A DNA stretch of 52,186 nucleotides from Paenibacillus sp. (GTDB taxonomy: Bacteria > Bacillota > Bacilli > Paenibacillales > Paenibacillaceae). A model generated the notes under the pieces. The model made no database searches, was not told the DNA's origin, and saw nothing but the letters and a program-made list of their open reading frames with translations. The first letter of the stretch is position 1. Each line of letters opens with the position of its first letter. The DNA is taken from assembly GCA_031254035.1 (NCBI GenBank), contig JAIRVF010000119.1, positions 1 to 52,186 on the forward strand. Reading direction: 5' to 3'. Of the stretch, positions 24,907 through 33,702 are shown piece after piece. Made by a program: the position numbers and the translations under genes.

Positions 24907-24918
24907 TTCTGATCTTCC

Positions 24919-24969
24919 AAAAAAGGCAGCCGGCGGGCCCATCCCAAGATGGCCCAAACCGACTGCTTT
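24919..24969. terminator. Bidirectional terminator between the MFS gene and mprF
   Basis: A long interrupted stem pairs AAAGGCAGCCGG and GGGCCCATC with GATGGCCC and CCGACTGCTTT, with A and T tracts outside. It sits between convergent genes. Confidence 0.65.
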
Positions 24970-25036
24970 GTATTTGATATAACGTTGCAAGTTGCCTAGT
25001 CATCCAAAGGCCATCTGTTACCAGATGCCGCTCCCG

Positions 25037-27682
25037 TTAGCTTTTGTTTTCCTGTGCCCTTCTGGAAACCAATCTAACCAAATCCACGGTGAGCGCTGGC
25101 AGTGATACCCAAGCTGGATAAGCCAAGTAACGCGGCTCCCATTCCGGCGCAAATTTCTCCTTATACCGCCTTAGACCTTTGAATCCGTACCAATGGCCGC
25201 CATACTGGAAGACCAGCGAGGCGAGTTTTTCCTCGCGCAGCGCGCTTTTGCTTTCACCGACGCTGGATAACGGCGCATTGCCGAGATTGAAGATTTTATA
25301 GCCCTGCTCCTTGCACCATTCCATTAGCTTTACGAACAAATAATCCATCGTGCCGTTAGGCGATCCACTTCGATGCCGCATCAAATCAATGGACATCGTG
25401 CGGCCTTCATCATATCCAGGTGCGAGCGAAACGAATGCAAGAATGCCTTCCCCCTGCTTCTTCAGCACCGCGATGGGCGACCATTCCAAATAACTAGGGT
25501 CAAACCAGCCGAGCGAAAAACCTTTCTCCCTTCTTCCCATGATCCATTCATCCGATACCGTACGCAGCTCCCCAAGAAGCTCATCGGTAAAAGGGGGTGG
25601 AACCACCTCGAAAATATAGCCTTCGCGCTCGAATCGATTGCGGACACTGCGCAGATCCGCTGCTTTTTTACCAGAAAGGGTGAAGTTCTCTAGATCAATC
25701 AATGCCTCTTCCCCCAGCTTAAAAAAGCGGTAGCCACACTCATGATAGATGGGCAGGAATTCGGGAGTCGCCTGGTAAAATACAACCGACATCGCAAACT
25801 GGTCGGCATACTGTTGAAATTCCGCGATCGCATCCGGTACCAGCTTAACGGGTCCGAGCGGATCACCCAGCACCACCAGCTTGTCCCGTACCTTGCCGTA
25901 AGGAATGAGCACCTGCCCCTCTCGGGCCCAGAAAAAGCTCTTATCGCCTGTAAACAACATATGCGTCAGTAAATTCCCTTTATGATGCTTGAGAAAATCC
26001 TGCAGCCTCTTAAGCTCCCCCGGTTCAGCAGTCGTCGCCATTTTCCGGTTGGGACGGAGCAGAAGCATCATGGTCAGCAGCAGCCACGCTCCGGCCAGGC
26101 CGATCAGCGCCGTCACTGCGTAGAGCTTCGATCCGAACATGCCATTAATGTGGTCTGCCGCCGGCAGATATTTGAACAAGCCGTGATGAACATGGCTTCC
26201 GATCCAGAAATACAAGAAAGCGATGACCGCCGATAGCGCGTACCAGAACAGGTGGGTGCGGAATTCCACCGGTGCTCCTTGACGGTAAAACCGTGCGCGT
26301 GAAATCCAAAGCGTAAGACCAACGATCAGCAAAAAGATCGCTTCCTCAAAGTCAAACGCCTTGGTAAACGTAAAGATTGCGCCTGCAAGCAGCAGAATTC
26401 CCGTCCAAACGTAGGCCCTGTGAATTCGCAAAGAAATACCACGCGAGAGAACAATCAGCATAAATCCGATAATGACGGACAACAAATGAGAAATGCGCAT
26501 AATCGGCATGGACAATATCTCCTCTGACAGCCGGATACGGTACAGCAATCCGGGCGTGGCGGCCGAAATTAGAAGTATCAAGCCGCTTACCAGAACAAGC
26601 TTGCCAAGTGCCCACACGCCAAGATCGCTTAAGAAGCGGTTTTGTCCCGGCCAGCGCCACAGCCGCTGCCACATATTCAGAGGAAATTCAGGATCGGCAC
26701 CAGGAATGTCACCGGTACGCTTGGCCGTATTGCCCAGCTCAAAAGCCGACAGAATCAGTCCAATCACCCACGGCACAATATAATAAAACAAACGGAACAA
26801 AACCAGCACTGCCATGGCGCGGTCGGATGGAAATCCCATCTGCTCAAGCCCCAGAAGCACCGTCAAATCGAAAACCCCAAGCCCGCCGGGGGCCATACTG
26901 AGAATCCCGGCAATAGCGGATACCGTATACATGCCGATGACGTTCAGGAAAGAAACGTCATGCAGCACACATCTGGCGATCAGCCAGAAGGTAACACCAG
27001 CACAGGCCCATTCCAAAAACGATGCGCTGAGGGATACACCCACCGTTGTCCACGGTGTTCTTCCTTCACCGCGGTTGAACCATTTGGCAAACAACGATGA
27101 CCTTTGCATCAGTACGAATATCGGCAAATACAGGGCCACTCCCCATACCGCAAAAATCAGCCACCTATGCTCCTGCATGAGCTCGCCCGTGGTAAATAAC
27201 CCGAAGATAATCCCCCAAGAGAGGATCGACAGCCCCGTTATGATGACTGGTGACAGAAACACGACAGCAGAGGCCATCAATATCGGCGAAATCCCACTCT
27301 TCTTATATAAAATCGTCCGGAGACCAGCTCCGGTCAATCCTGCAAATCCAATAATATTGTTGAACGTGTTGGCAATCCATCCATACCGAAATGTGCTCCA
27401 AAACCCAACTTTCAGCCGGAAATGACGGCGGATCATAAAGTCGTACAGGCCCATAACCGCAACGGAGAAGATTGAAACCAGAAATATTGCCACGATGGCC
27501 TTGGCTGGCAGATGACGCAGCTCCCGGAACGTACGGCCAAGGGAAATCTGGCGCAGCTCGCGTTGACCTTCCCAGTAGACCAGCCCGATCACCGCAATCG
27601 GTATTAGCAGCCGGACGGCCTTAATCCGGTATATGGAAGCAAGGATGCGAAATATTTTGTATCGCTCCAGCCTTTCCTTCAT
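25037..27682 (-). CDS. mprF: Lysylphosphatidylglycerol synthase/flippase
   Basis: This 881-residue membrane enzyme transfers lysine (or alanine) from aminoacyl-tRNA to phosphatidylglycerol and flips the product outward, which lowers net negative charge and gives resistance to cationic peptides. The first ~540 residues hold about fourteen hydrophobic segments (flippase plus membrane part). The C-terminal ~320 residues are the GNAT-like synthase, with FLKHHKGNLLTHMLFTGDKS, ARSVRNR-like DLRSVRNRFEREGY and SIDLMRHR. Length matches MprF (840-880). ATG 27682 is chosen for AAAGGGTG six bases upstream; a GTG nine bases earlier overlaps that site. Monocistronic. Confidence 0.92.
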   Translation of the reverse strand: MKERLERYKIFRILASIYRIKAVRLLIPIAVIGLVYWEGQRELRQISLGRTFRELRHLPAKAIVAIFLVSIFSVAVMGLYDFMIRRHFRLKVGFWSTFRYGWIANTFNNIIGFAGLTGAGLRTILYKKSGISPILMASAVVFLSPVIITGLSILSWGIIFGLFTTGELMQEHRWLIFAVWGVALYLPIFVLMQRSSLFAKWFNRGEGRTPWTTVGVSLSASFLEWACAGVTFWLIARCVLHDVSFLNVIGMYTVSAIAGILSMAPGGLGVFDLTVLLGLEQMGFPSDRAMAVLVLFRLFYYIVPWVIGLILSAFELGNTAKRTGDIPGADPEFPLNMWQRLWRWPGQNRFLSDLGVWALGKLVLVSGLILLISAATPGLLYRIRLSEEILSMPIMRISHLLSVIIGFMLIVLSRGISLRIHRAYVWTGILLLAGAIFTFTKAFDFEEAIFLLIVGLTLWISRARFYRQGAPVEFRTHLFWYALSAVIAFLYFWIGSHVHHGLFKYLPAADHINGMFGSKLYAVTALIGLAGAWLLLTMMLLLRPNRKMATTAEPGELKRLQDFLKHHKGNLLTHMLFTGDKSFFWAREGQVLIPYGKVRDKLVVLGDPLGPVKLVPDAIAEFQQYADQFAMSVVFYQATPEFLPIYHECGYRFFKLGEEALIDLENFTLSGKKAADLRSVRNRFEREGYIFEVVPPPFTDELLGELRTVSDEWIMGRREKGFSLGWFDPSYLEWSPIAVLKKQGEGILAFVSLAPGYDEGRTMSIDLMRHRSGSPNGTMDYLFVKLMEWCKEQGYKIFNLGNAPLSSVGESKSALREEKLASLVFQYGGHWYGFKGLRRYKEKFAPEWEPRYLAYPAWVSLPALTVDLVRLVSRRAQENKS

Positions 27683-27797
27683 GCCATGCACCCTTTCACT
27701 TGAAAAGATTGGAATTTACGTCCCTTATTATCCTATCATAAAGCTTGGCCGATACAAATGTAAAAACGCACGCCGAAAAACATCTCAAAAAGGCATA

Positions 27798-27825
27798 TTT
27801 ACATTTCTATAAAAACAGATATAAT
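27798..27825 (+). promoter_or_regulatory. Promoter of the ArsR gene, very close to its start codon
   Basis: TTTACA and a perfect TATAAT (27820-27825) are separated by about 16 bp. The -10 ends only six bases before the ATG at 27832, so the transcript may begin at or within the start codon. Confidence 0.55.
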
Positions 27826-27831
27826 AAACGC

Positions 27832-28143
27832 ATGGATATATTACTAACGATCAAAGCATTGGCAAACGAAACAAGGTTCAACATTTTGGAATGGCTAAAG
27901 CATCCAGATGAAAACTTTGCTCCCCAGGAGCATTTGACTGAAACTTGCAATTTTGAGGGCGGCATATGCGTCGGAGCTATTTCGGAAAAAACAGGCCTGG
28001 CCCAATCGGTCGTTTCCGGCTACCTCGTCAAGCTGCAGAAGGCAGGCTTGCTGGAATCCCGTCGTGCGGGACAATGGACTTATTACAGACGTAATGAGGA
28101 GGGCATCGAACGCTTTATCGAACAACTCAAGAAAGAGCTTTAG
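27832..28143 (+). CDS. ArsR-family transcriptional regulator
   Basis: The 103-residue winged-helix repressor has an ArsR fold over nearly the whole chain: LLTIKALANETRFNILEWL (helix 1-2), GAISEKTGLAQSVVSGYLVK (recognition helix) and LLESRRAGQWTYYRRN (wing). One Cys pair near CNFEGGIC could sense metal, thiol or electrophile stress. It precedes an Old Yellow Enzyme gene by 115 bp on the same strand, a common Bacillus/Paenibacillus pairing, so it probably controls that enzyme. No ribosome binding site precedes the ATG, and a strong -10 lies just before it. A TTG-started extension to 27745 looks unlikely. Confidence 0.8.
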   Translation: MDILLTIKALANETRFNILEWLKHPDENFAPQEHLTETCNFEGGICVGAISEKTGLAQSVVSGYLVKLQKAGLLESRRAGQWTYYRRNEEGIERFIEQLKKEL

Positions 28144-28258
28144 GCTTGTAGGTTTATTCACCCGCAATTCAGCAAAAGGCTCTTTCTTTTGATCATATAT
28201 ATCTATTTTTATGGAAATATAGAAAAACAAAATATCAAAAAATTGGAGGATTCCGTAC

Positions 28259-29383
28259 ATGACAAGCCAAGAACAGAATGTCCGCTCTACCGCTTCTTTA
28301 TTCCAGCCTTTCACTTTGGGTAATCTGACCCTGCCTACGCGAATCGTAATGGCGCCTATGACCCGCGGCTTCTCTCCAAATGGAGTGCCAGGTTCGGATG
28401 TGGCTGCCTATTACCGCCGACGTGCGGAGAACGGTGTCGGCCTGATTATTACCGAGGGTACGCTGATTGACCATCCGGCGGCTACGGATAATCCAAACAT
28501 ACCAAACTTCCATGGTGAAGCCGCATTAAACGGCTGGGCCGAAGTTGTAAAGCAGGTACATGAGGCAGGCGGCAAAATCATGCCGCAAATCTGGCATATT
28601 GGCATGACGCGCCCAGTTGGTGCCCTACCGAATCCCGAAGCGCTGCCGATCGGTCCATCCGGGCTAGATCTGAATGGCAACAAGATCACCGAACCCATGA
28701 CAGAGGATGAGATCGCACAAGTGATTCAAGCTTATGCGGAAGCCGCTGCGAATGCGAAACGGCTGGGCTTTGACGGTGTAGAAATCCACGGCGCCCACGG
28801 TTATCTGATTGATCAATTCCTGTGGGAAAGAACCAATCAACGTACCGACCAGTATGGTGGCAACATGATGAAACGCGCACGTTTTGCCATTGAAGTTGTT
28901 GAAGCTGTCCGCGCCGCGGTTGGACCGGACTTCCCGATCGTGCTCCGCCTCTCGCAATGGAAAACAACCAAATATGATTCGAAGCTAGCGGATACACCGG
29001 AGAAGCTAGAGCAGCTGCTCACCGCGCTTTCCGAGGCTGGAGTCGATATTTTTCATTGCTCGACACGCCGCTTCTGGGAGCCTGAGTTTGAAGGGTCCGA
29101 CCTTAATTTCGCAGGATGGGCCAAAAAGTTGACCGGTAAACCAGCCATTACAGTTGGGTCCATAGGTCTGGATGAAGTGTTCACCAGCCTCTTCACCCAA
29201 GGCAAAGGTGCAGGCAAACAGGACATCGATGAGCTTCTGAATCGCCTGGAAAAACATGAATTTGATCTCGTTGCGGTAGGCCGCGCATTGCTTGCTGATC
29301 CTGCCTGGGCCACCAAAGTCCGCGAAGGCCGCCTCGATGAGCTCCAGCCGTTTACTCCGGAGGCGCTGAAAACACTGAGTTAA
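28259..29383 (+). CDS. Old Yellow Enzyme-family NADH:flavin oxidoreductase
   Basis: A 374-residue FMN-dependent TIM-barrel ene-reductase. Visible features are the N-terminal FMN-binding stretch PTRIVMAPMTRGFSPNG (26-42), the substrate motif HGAHGYLIDQFL (177-188, His177 and His180), RTDQYGGN, and the phosphate-binding end GRALLADPAWATKVREG near 342-358. Such enzymes reduce activated C=C bonds and detoxify electrophiles. Length is usual. ATG is set by TTGGAGG. The upstream ArsR regulator likely represses it; a terminator follows. Confidence 0.9.
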   Translation: MTSQEQNVRSTASLFQPFTLGNLTLPTRIVMAPMTRGFSPNGVPGSDVAAYYRRRAENGVGLIITEGTLIDHPAATDNPNIPNFHGEAALNGWAEVVKQVHEAGGKIMPQIWHIGMTRPVGALPNPEALPIGPSGLDLNGNKITEPMTEDEIAQVIQAYAEAAANAKRLGFDGVEIHGAHGYLIDQFLWERTNQRTDQYGGNMMKRARFAIEVVEAVRAAVGPDFPIVLRLSQWKTTKYDSKLADTPEKLEQLLTALSEAGVDIFHCSTRRFWEPEFEGSDLNFAGWAKKLTGKPAITVGSIGLDEVFTSLFTQGKGAGKQDIDELLNRLEKHEFDLVAVGRALLADPAWATKVREGRLDELQPFTPEALKTLS

Positions 29384-29463
29384 AAGACTTTATTTAAGAC
29401 CTTGAAGATTCCACTGGACCTCTCCGAGTTTCACCCCCAGATCAACGTTAAACCTTGATATAG

Positions 29464-29499
29464 AAGGACCGGATAGAGCCCCTGCTCTTCCGGTCCTTT
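29464..29499. terminator. Terminator between the OYE gene and the convergent MMPL gene
   Basis: AAGGACCGGA and TCCGGTCCTT form a perfect 10-bp stem followed by TTG. Confidence 0.75.
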
Positions 29500-29515
29500 G
29501 TGCTGTGTACAGCAC

Positions 29516-32500
29516 TTATTTGCTCGTTGGATCCTTCCCGTTGATATGCACGACACGCAGTTTTTCCGCACGCCGACGCTGAATGCTCCCCGGCAGCGTA
29601 ATCAGGGCTGGTACCAACATCGGCAGCAGGATGAAACAAAGCACGATCAAACCTACGATGACGGCCGATGCCAGCTCTATCAGCAGCACCAGGCCGGAGG
29701 GAATCAGGGTCGCAAATGTGCCTCCAAGGATAATCATTGCAGAAATGATTACCCCACCCACGCTTTTCGCCGCTTTCACGATCGCTTCACCAGGCGATAA
29801 ATCGCCATGCTCCCGGTAGCGTTCCATCAAGAAGATGCTGTAATCGACGCCTACGGCGACAATGACGATAAACGAGAAGAAAGGCACAAAGGAGGATACT
29901 CCATCCGCTCCGACGATATAGGTCGTGACCAAGTTGGATGCGCTCATGGCTACATAATAGGAAGCTACAAGCGAAAGCACGATAAAAACGGCCGGCCAGA
30001 AGGAACGTATCACGAACAGCAGAACGACAAATACGCCCACAATGACGATGATCGCCGTGCTATTGAAAGAATTCAACTGTTCCTTGTTCACATCGTATGT
30101 GGTTGAGCTTGGTCCTGCCGCTCCATAACTGGCGTTATCCAGTACCGTTCCCTTCAAGCTGCCGGACAACGTGTCATTGATCTTTTCAATCGTCTTTAGT
30201 GCAGCCGGTGAATACGGATCATCCTTCAAAATAACAATCATCTTCGTAATCTTGCGGTCCTTGGACATAAAGTTATCTTCGGCCTTTTTGAAGTTTTCGC
30301 TGTCCAAGGCTTCACGCGGAATAAAGAACGTTTTTGAGCTATTCAGCTGGGTTAGGAAATCGCCCGTTTTACTGAGCCCTTCGGAGATGTCACTGAGACC
30401 GCTGCCGCTTTTGCCGATCCCTTCCTTTAGCTGCGACATACCGCCCGTAAGGCTAGCGAGGCCGTCAACCAGCTGTTTCTGACCGCTTTGCACCTGACCG
30501 AGCGCCCCATTCAGCTTCTTCATGTTCGCCTCGATCTCCCGTGAGCCGCTGCCGCCCTGCTGAAGTCCCTTCTGAAGTTCATCCGCCCCTTTTTGCAAAG
30601 CTTCAAGTCCGGCAGACATCTGCTTCTGAGCCGACGCAATCTGACTAAGCCCAACTGCAGTTTCGCCGAGGGAAGCATTCAACTTCGCATGATTCTTATT
30701 CAGCTCTTGTAGTCCCCCACTTAGCTGCGCCAAGCTTGCGGCAAGCGTCTCGCTGGTTGCCGCAAGCTTCACATAATCCGCATCTTTTGCCAGCTCGCTA
30801 TATTTGGCACCAAGTCCGGCGATCAGGCCGTTCATACCAGTGAGCGCCTGCTGAATTTGCTGGATTCGTCCGCCGACCTGATTATACCCGGCTTCCAAGG
30901 AGGTATATCCCTTCGAAAGCTCTGATAGGCCTTTGCTAATTTTCTCCGTATTGGCGCTGACGGTATTGATCCCGCTCTTTAGTCCGGCAATCCCTTTGCT
31001 CAGTTCTCCGGCTCCGCCTGCGCCCTTGTCAATTCCGGAAGACACCTGCCCCAGCGCAACCGTAATTTGGTCATAACCGTCCTTCACCTTTGATGTGCCG
31101 TTCACAAGCTGGCTAGCGCTTGAAGCATCAGGCGTGTTTAACTTGCCGCCAATCTCGTCAAGCCCGCTTTTGATCTGATCCACGCCTTTTTGCGAGGATG
31201 AGATGCCATTTCTTACGGTTTCCGTCTGATTGCTGATATAAAAGTCGTCAATCGGCTTCGACCCCGGTTGTGTTACGCTGGCAACCGATTTTACCCCATC
31301 GATGGCCTTCACTTTATCCGTCAGCTTATCGATGACGCTAAGCGTATCATTGTTATCCATCGCTTTGTCATCTTCAATCACGACGGTGGTCGGCAGCGCC
31401 TGCCCCCGGCTGAAATGCTCCGCCACAATGCTGAAACCCTTGGTGGACGGGTACCCGTCGCCAAGCTCCTTGAGCTGGTCGAAGGAGAGCTTTTGCCCGC
31501 TTGTCAGCAGAGCTGGAATCAGCAGGAGAACGATGATCACCGTTACAACGATTGGATGCTTGACGGAAATAGAAGTCAGCTTTGCCCAGAACTTGCTCTC
31601 TTTATGTCCCACCTCCTTTTTCGAAGGCCAGAACAGCTTGGGGCCAAACACCTTGAGCATAAACGGCGTCAACGTTAAGATTTGCAGAACCAGGACAACG
31701 GTACCGATCGCGACCACATTCGCCGATTTATAAATGCCAAAACTCGAAAAGCTCAGTCCGGCAAAAGCGATAAATACCGTGGCGATGCTGTAAATAATCG
31801 TTTTGCCTGCAGTCTTATACGAAGCGATAATCGCTTCATCGACGGATCGCCCGTGGCCTAGTTCCTCTTTGAAACGGTTGAACAGCAATATATTGTAATC
31901 CGTACCGATCCCGAACAGGATCAGAACCAGCAACATCTGTGTCACGCTCGTAACCGGAAAATTCAGCTTGTCAATGATCTGCGCGGCGATCCCCATGGAG
32001 CAAAGATAAGAAATCCCTACCGCGAGCAGGGAGACAAACGGAATGACTAGCGAGCGGAACATTAGGATGAGCACTACCAATATGAAAATCACGGTGAGGG
32101 CTGCGCTTTTCTCTACACCTGCCGTTGAGGCTTTAATATAGTCATTTTCGATGAAATCCTGGCCACTTAAGTAATATGGAACATGGACTCCCTTCAGCAC
32201 GTCTTTGAACTGCTTGTCGATATCATCCATATTGCGGCCCATTTTATCCAGTGTAAAACTGGCCATCAGCGTCGTGTTATCCTCAGAAATCAGAGCGGAC
32301 TTGGCATCTGGGCTCGTGATTGGATCAATCAACTGGCTGAATCCGAGCTCCGATTGATGCTCAATCATGTTCTCGATCCCGGACTTGATGTCTTTCATAT
32401 CTTCATCCGTCAGCTTGCCTTCCCGGTGGAACACAATAATGTCACTCGTTCCACTCGTGCCGTTCATCTTGCTTAGCAGGGCTCCCGCGACTTTCGACGG

Positions 32501-32635
32501 ACTGTCTTCGGTTAGCGGGTCTTGACCCCGCTCATGCAAAATGGCGTTCACATCCGGCTGGAACACCGTCAGCAGCACAGTTACCACAAGCCAAAACACC
32601 AGGATCGCCCAACGCCATTTGATGATTTGCCGCAT
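29516..32635 (-). CDS. MMPL/RND-family transporter with long coiled-coil domain
   Basis: The 1039-residue product has the MMPL plan: a first helix near 8-25, an extracellular domain, a block of about five helices around 160-330, a second large extracellular domain and a second block of helices near 850-1000. The second outer domain (about 500-760) is built of repeated heptad-like stretches (SQIASAQKQMSAGLEALQKG and similar), as in YhgE/Pip-type proteins. MMPL proteins export lipids, siderophores or drugs with proton force. ATG 32635 follows GAGGGGG; an extension to 32770 is non-coding and contains an operator. Likely repressed by the TetR encoded upstream. Confidence 0.85.
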   Translation of the reverse strand: MRQIIKWRWAILVFWLVVTVLLTVFQPDVNAILHERGQDPLTEDSPSKVAGALLSKMNGTSGTSDIIVFHREGKLTDEDMKDIKSGIENMIEHQSELGFSQLIDPITSPDAKSALISEDNTTLMASFTLDKMGRNMDDIDKQFKDVLKGVHVPYYLSGQDFIENDYIKASTAGVEKSAALTVIFILVVLILMFRSLVIPFVSLLAVGISYLCSMGIAAQIIDKLNFPVTSVTQMLLVLILFGIGTDYNILLFNRFKEELGHGRSVDEAIIASYKTAGKTIIYSIATVFIAFAGLSFSSFGIYKSANVVAIGTVVLVLQILTLTPFMLKVFGPKLFWPSKKEVGHKESKFWAKLTSISVKHPIVVTVIIVLLLIPALLTSGQKLSFDQLKELGDGYPSTKGFSIVAEHFSRGQALPTTVVIEDDKAMDNNDTLSVIDKLTDKVKAIDGVKSVASVTQPGSKPIDDFYISNQTETVRNGISSSQKGVDQIKSGLDEIGGKLNTPDASSASQLVNGTSKVKDGYDQITVALGQVSSGIDKGAGGAGELSKGIAGLKSGINTVSANTEKISKGLSELSKGYTSLEAGYNQVGGRIQQIQQALTGMNGLIAGLGAKYSELAKDADYVKLAATSETLAASLAQLSGGLQELNKNHAKLNASLGETAVGLSQIASAQKQMSAGLEALQKGADELQKGLQQGGSGSREIEANMKKLNGALGQVQSGQKQLVDGLASLTGGMSQLKEGIGKSGSGLSDISEGLSKTGDFLTQLNSSKTFFIPREALDSENFKKAEDNFMSKDRKITKMIVILKDDPYSPAALKTIEKINDTLSGSLKGTVLDNASYGAAGPSSTTYDVNKEQLNSFNSTAIIVIVGVFVVLLFVIRSFWPAVFIVLSLVASYYVAMSASNLVTTYIVGADGVSSFVPFFSFIVIVAVGVDYSIFLMERYREHGDLSPGEAIVKAAKSVGGVIISAMIILGGTFATLIPSGLVLLIELASAVIVGLIVLCFILLPMLVPALITLPGSIQRRRAEKLRVVHINGKDPTSK

Positions 32636-32707
32636 ACTTTGATTTCCCCCTCGCAATTTCGTTAGGCGCGGGTCAAGAAAATAACAGCCATATTCTTGAT
32701 CGCGCGT

Positions 32708-32724
32708 TAGTAAACAGGTGTTCA
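32708..32724. promoter_or_regulatory. TetR operator upstream of the MMPL gene
   Basis: TAGTAAACAGGTGTTCA matches the reverse complement of the site at the TetR gene start (33625-33641) at 15 of 17 positions. It is an imperfect dyad (TGAAC-N-GTTTA type halves). Confidence 0.75.
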
Positions 32725-32757
32725 TTATTGAGTTAAAAAAAATAGAACTTCCTAATA

Positions 32758-32929
32758 AATGCGTGTTCAAAAAGGACAGTTTTCAGCTTATGCTTCCGAT
32801 GTGCGTTTTTTCAAAACGCTTCAGCCTATGCTTCCGATGTGCGTTTTTTCAAAACGCTTTAGCCTATGCTTCCGACGTGCGTTTTTTCAAAACTCTTTAG
32901 TTGGATGAGGCTAGGTCTGAGGAGCGGAG
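32758..32929 (-). repeat. Dispersed repeat copy 2 with three 38-bp units
   Basis: Tandem units start at 32785, 32823 and 32861, exactly 38 bp apart. The first two units contain GCGTTTT-TTC-AAAACGC, able to form a 7-bp hairpin; in the third the right arm has drifted (AAAACTC). Flanks match 1595-1737 in inverted orientation. The unit sequence is nearly constant, with only scattered substitutions. No spacers of different sequence exist, so this is not CRISPR. Confidence 0.85.
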
Positions 32930-33005
32930 ATATGAAATGGATTCCTATGCATTTTATTAAAAGATGAGAGACATTATTCGTATAATGCTGGCATGGGCGC
33001 ACCAG

Positions 33006-33620
33006 TCAAAGTTTGCACTGGTGCTCCAAACCCTTGTGATACAGAAAAATAAACTCATTCACAAGCCTTTTTACAGTTTCCCCATCTTCATATTCCCTCA
33101 GGATCAGACATACACCCTCAACGACGGTCCCCGCAAGCATCTGTGCGCTTTGACGCTGCAGAGTCGTTAGCTTGTCTCCATCTTCACGCCCAGACGTGAA
33201 TACATCTTCCAAAATAGTGACAATCAACGCTACGAGATCCGACTTCACCTGACCATATTTTGAGCCTGCACTGCGGTTCAACAAGATCGTCAGCTCCGCG
33301 CTATAAGCATCAAACAGATCGATAATCGTATCTTCGACCATGTTCAAATACTTGAGCCCGTCATTTTCGCCGCCCGTATAGCTGCGATCCAACTCCTTTT
33401 TTACGTCGAGGACATACTCGATGAGTTTCTCGTATACAGGTCTGACGAGCGCTTCGAACAATTCCTCTTTGTTTTTGTAATAACGATATATGTTTCCCGT
33501 CGTTACACCTGCAGCTGCCGATATACGGCGCATAGACGCGTCCATATAGTCATGGGTTTTGAATTCGTTCAGGGCTGCCCGTAAAATGCTTTGCCGCACA
33601 TCTTCTTTAAGCGTCTGCAT
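33006..33620 (-). CDS. TetR-family repressor, probable regulator of the MMPL exporter
   Basis: The 204-residue product has the TetR DNA-binding domain at 8-58 (ILRAALNEFKTHDYMDASMR, then TTGNIYRYYKNKEELFEAL) and a helical ligand-binding C-terminal domain. ATG 33620 is directly preceded by an operator-like dyad whose twin lies before the MMPL gene 370 bp downstream. Autorepression and control of MMPL are therefore strongly suggested. The ribosome binding site is weak (GGGTG) and falls inside the operator. The stop codon sits in the loop of a CACCAGT/ACTGGTG hairpin. The inducer is unknown. Confidence 0.88.
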   Translation of the reverse strand: MQTLKEDVRQSILRAALNEFKTHDYMDASMRRISAAAGVTTGNIYRYYKNKEELFEALVRPVYEKLIEYVLDVKKELDRSYTGGENDGLKYLNMVEDTIIDLFDAYSAELTILLNRSAGSKYGQVKSDLVALIVTILEDVFTSGREDGDKLTTLQRQSAQMLAGTVVEGVCLILREYEDGETVKRLVNEFIFLYHKGLEHQCKL

Positions 33621-33624
33621 AAAA

Positions 33625-33641
33625 TAAACACCCGTTTACTA
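33625..33641. promoter_or_regulatory. TetR operator at its own gene start
   Basis: TAAACACCCGTTTACTA contains the dyad TAAAC-ACCC-GTTTA. It lies 5 bp before the TetR start codon and matches 32708-32724. Confidence 0.75.
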
Positions 33642-33702
33642 TTATTTTGATTATGATTATAAAGCCTGTGGGCCCGGTTGGCAAATTAAGTATTTTGAAG
33701 GC

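Larger units (their letters stand above)
32636..33005. other. Regulatory and repeat-bearing spacer between TetR and MMPL genes
   Basis: The 370-bp gap holds a TetR-type operator (32708-32724), a dispersed repeat with three 38-bp units (32758-32929), and about 75 bp next to the TetR end with no further structure apart from a stop-codon hairpin. Confidence 0.7.

Noticed and set aside
26814..27425. 203-codon plus-strand frame opposite mprF
   Set aside because: Antisense to the conserved mprF membrane domain; no start signal.
32785..32898. Tandem 38-bp array resembling CRISPR at first sight
   Set aside because: Units are contiguous copies with no variable spacers, there are only three, and no cas gene is present.
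32718..32900. Plus-strand 60-codon frame with repeated peptide
   Set aside because: It is simply the translation of the 38-bp repeat units; it has no start signal and overlaps the TetR operator.
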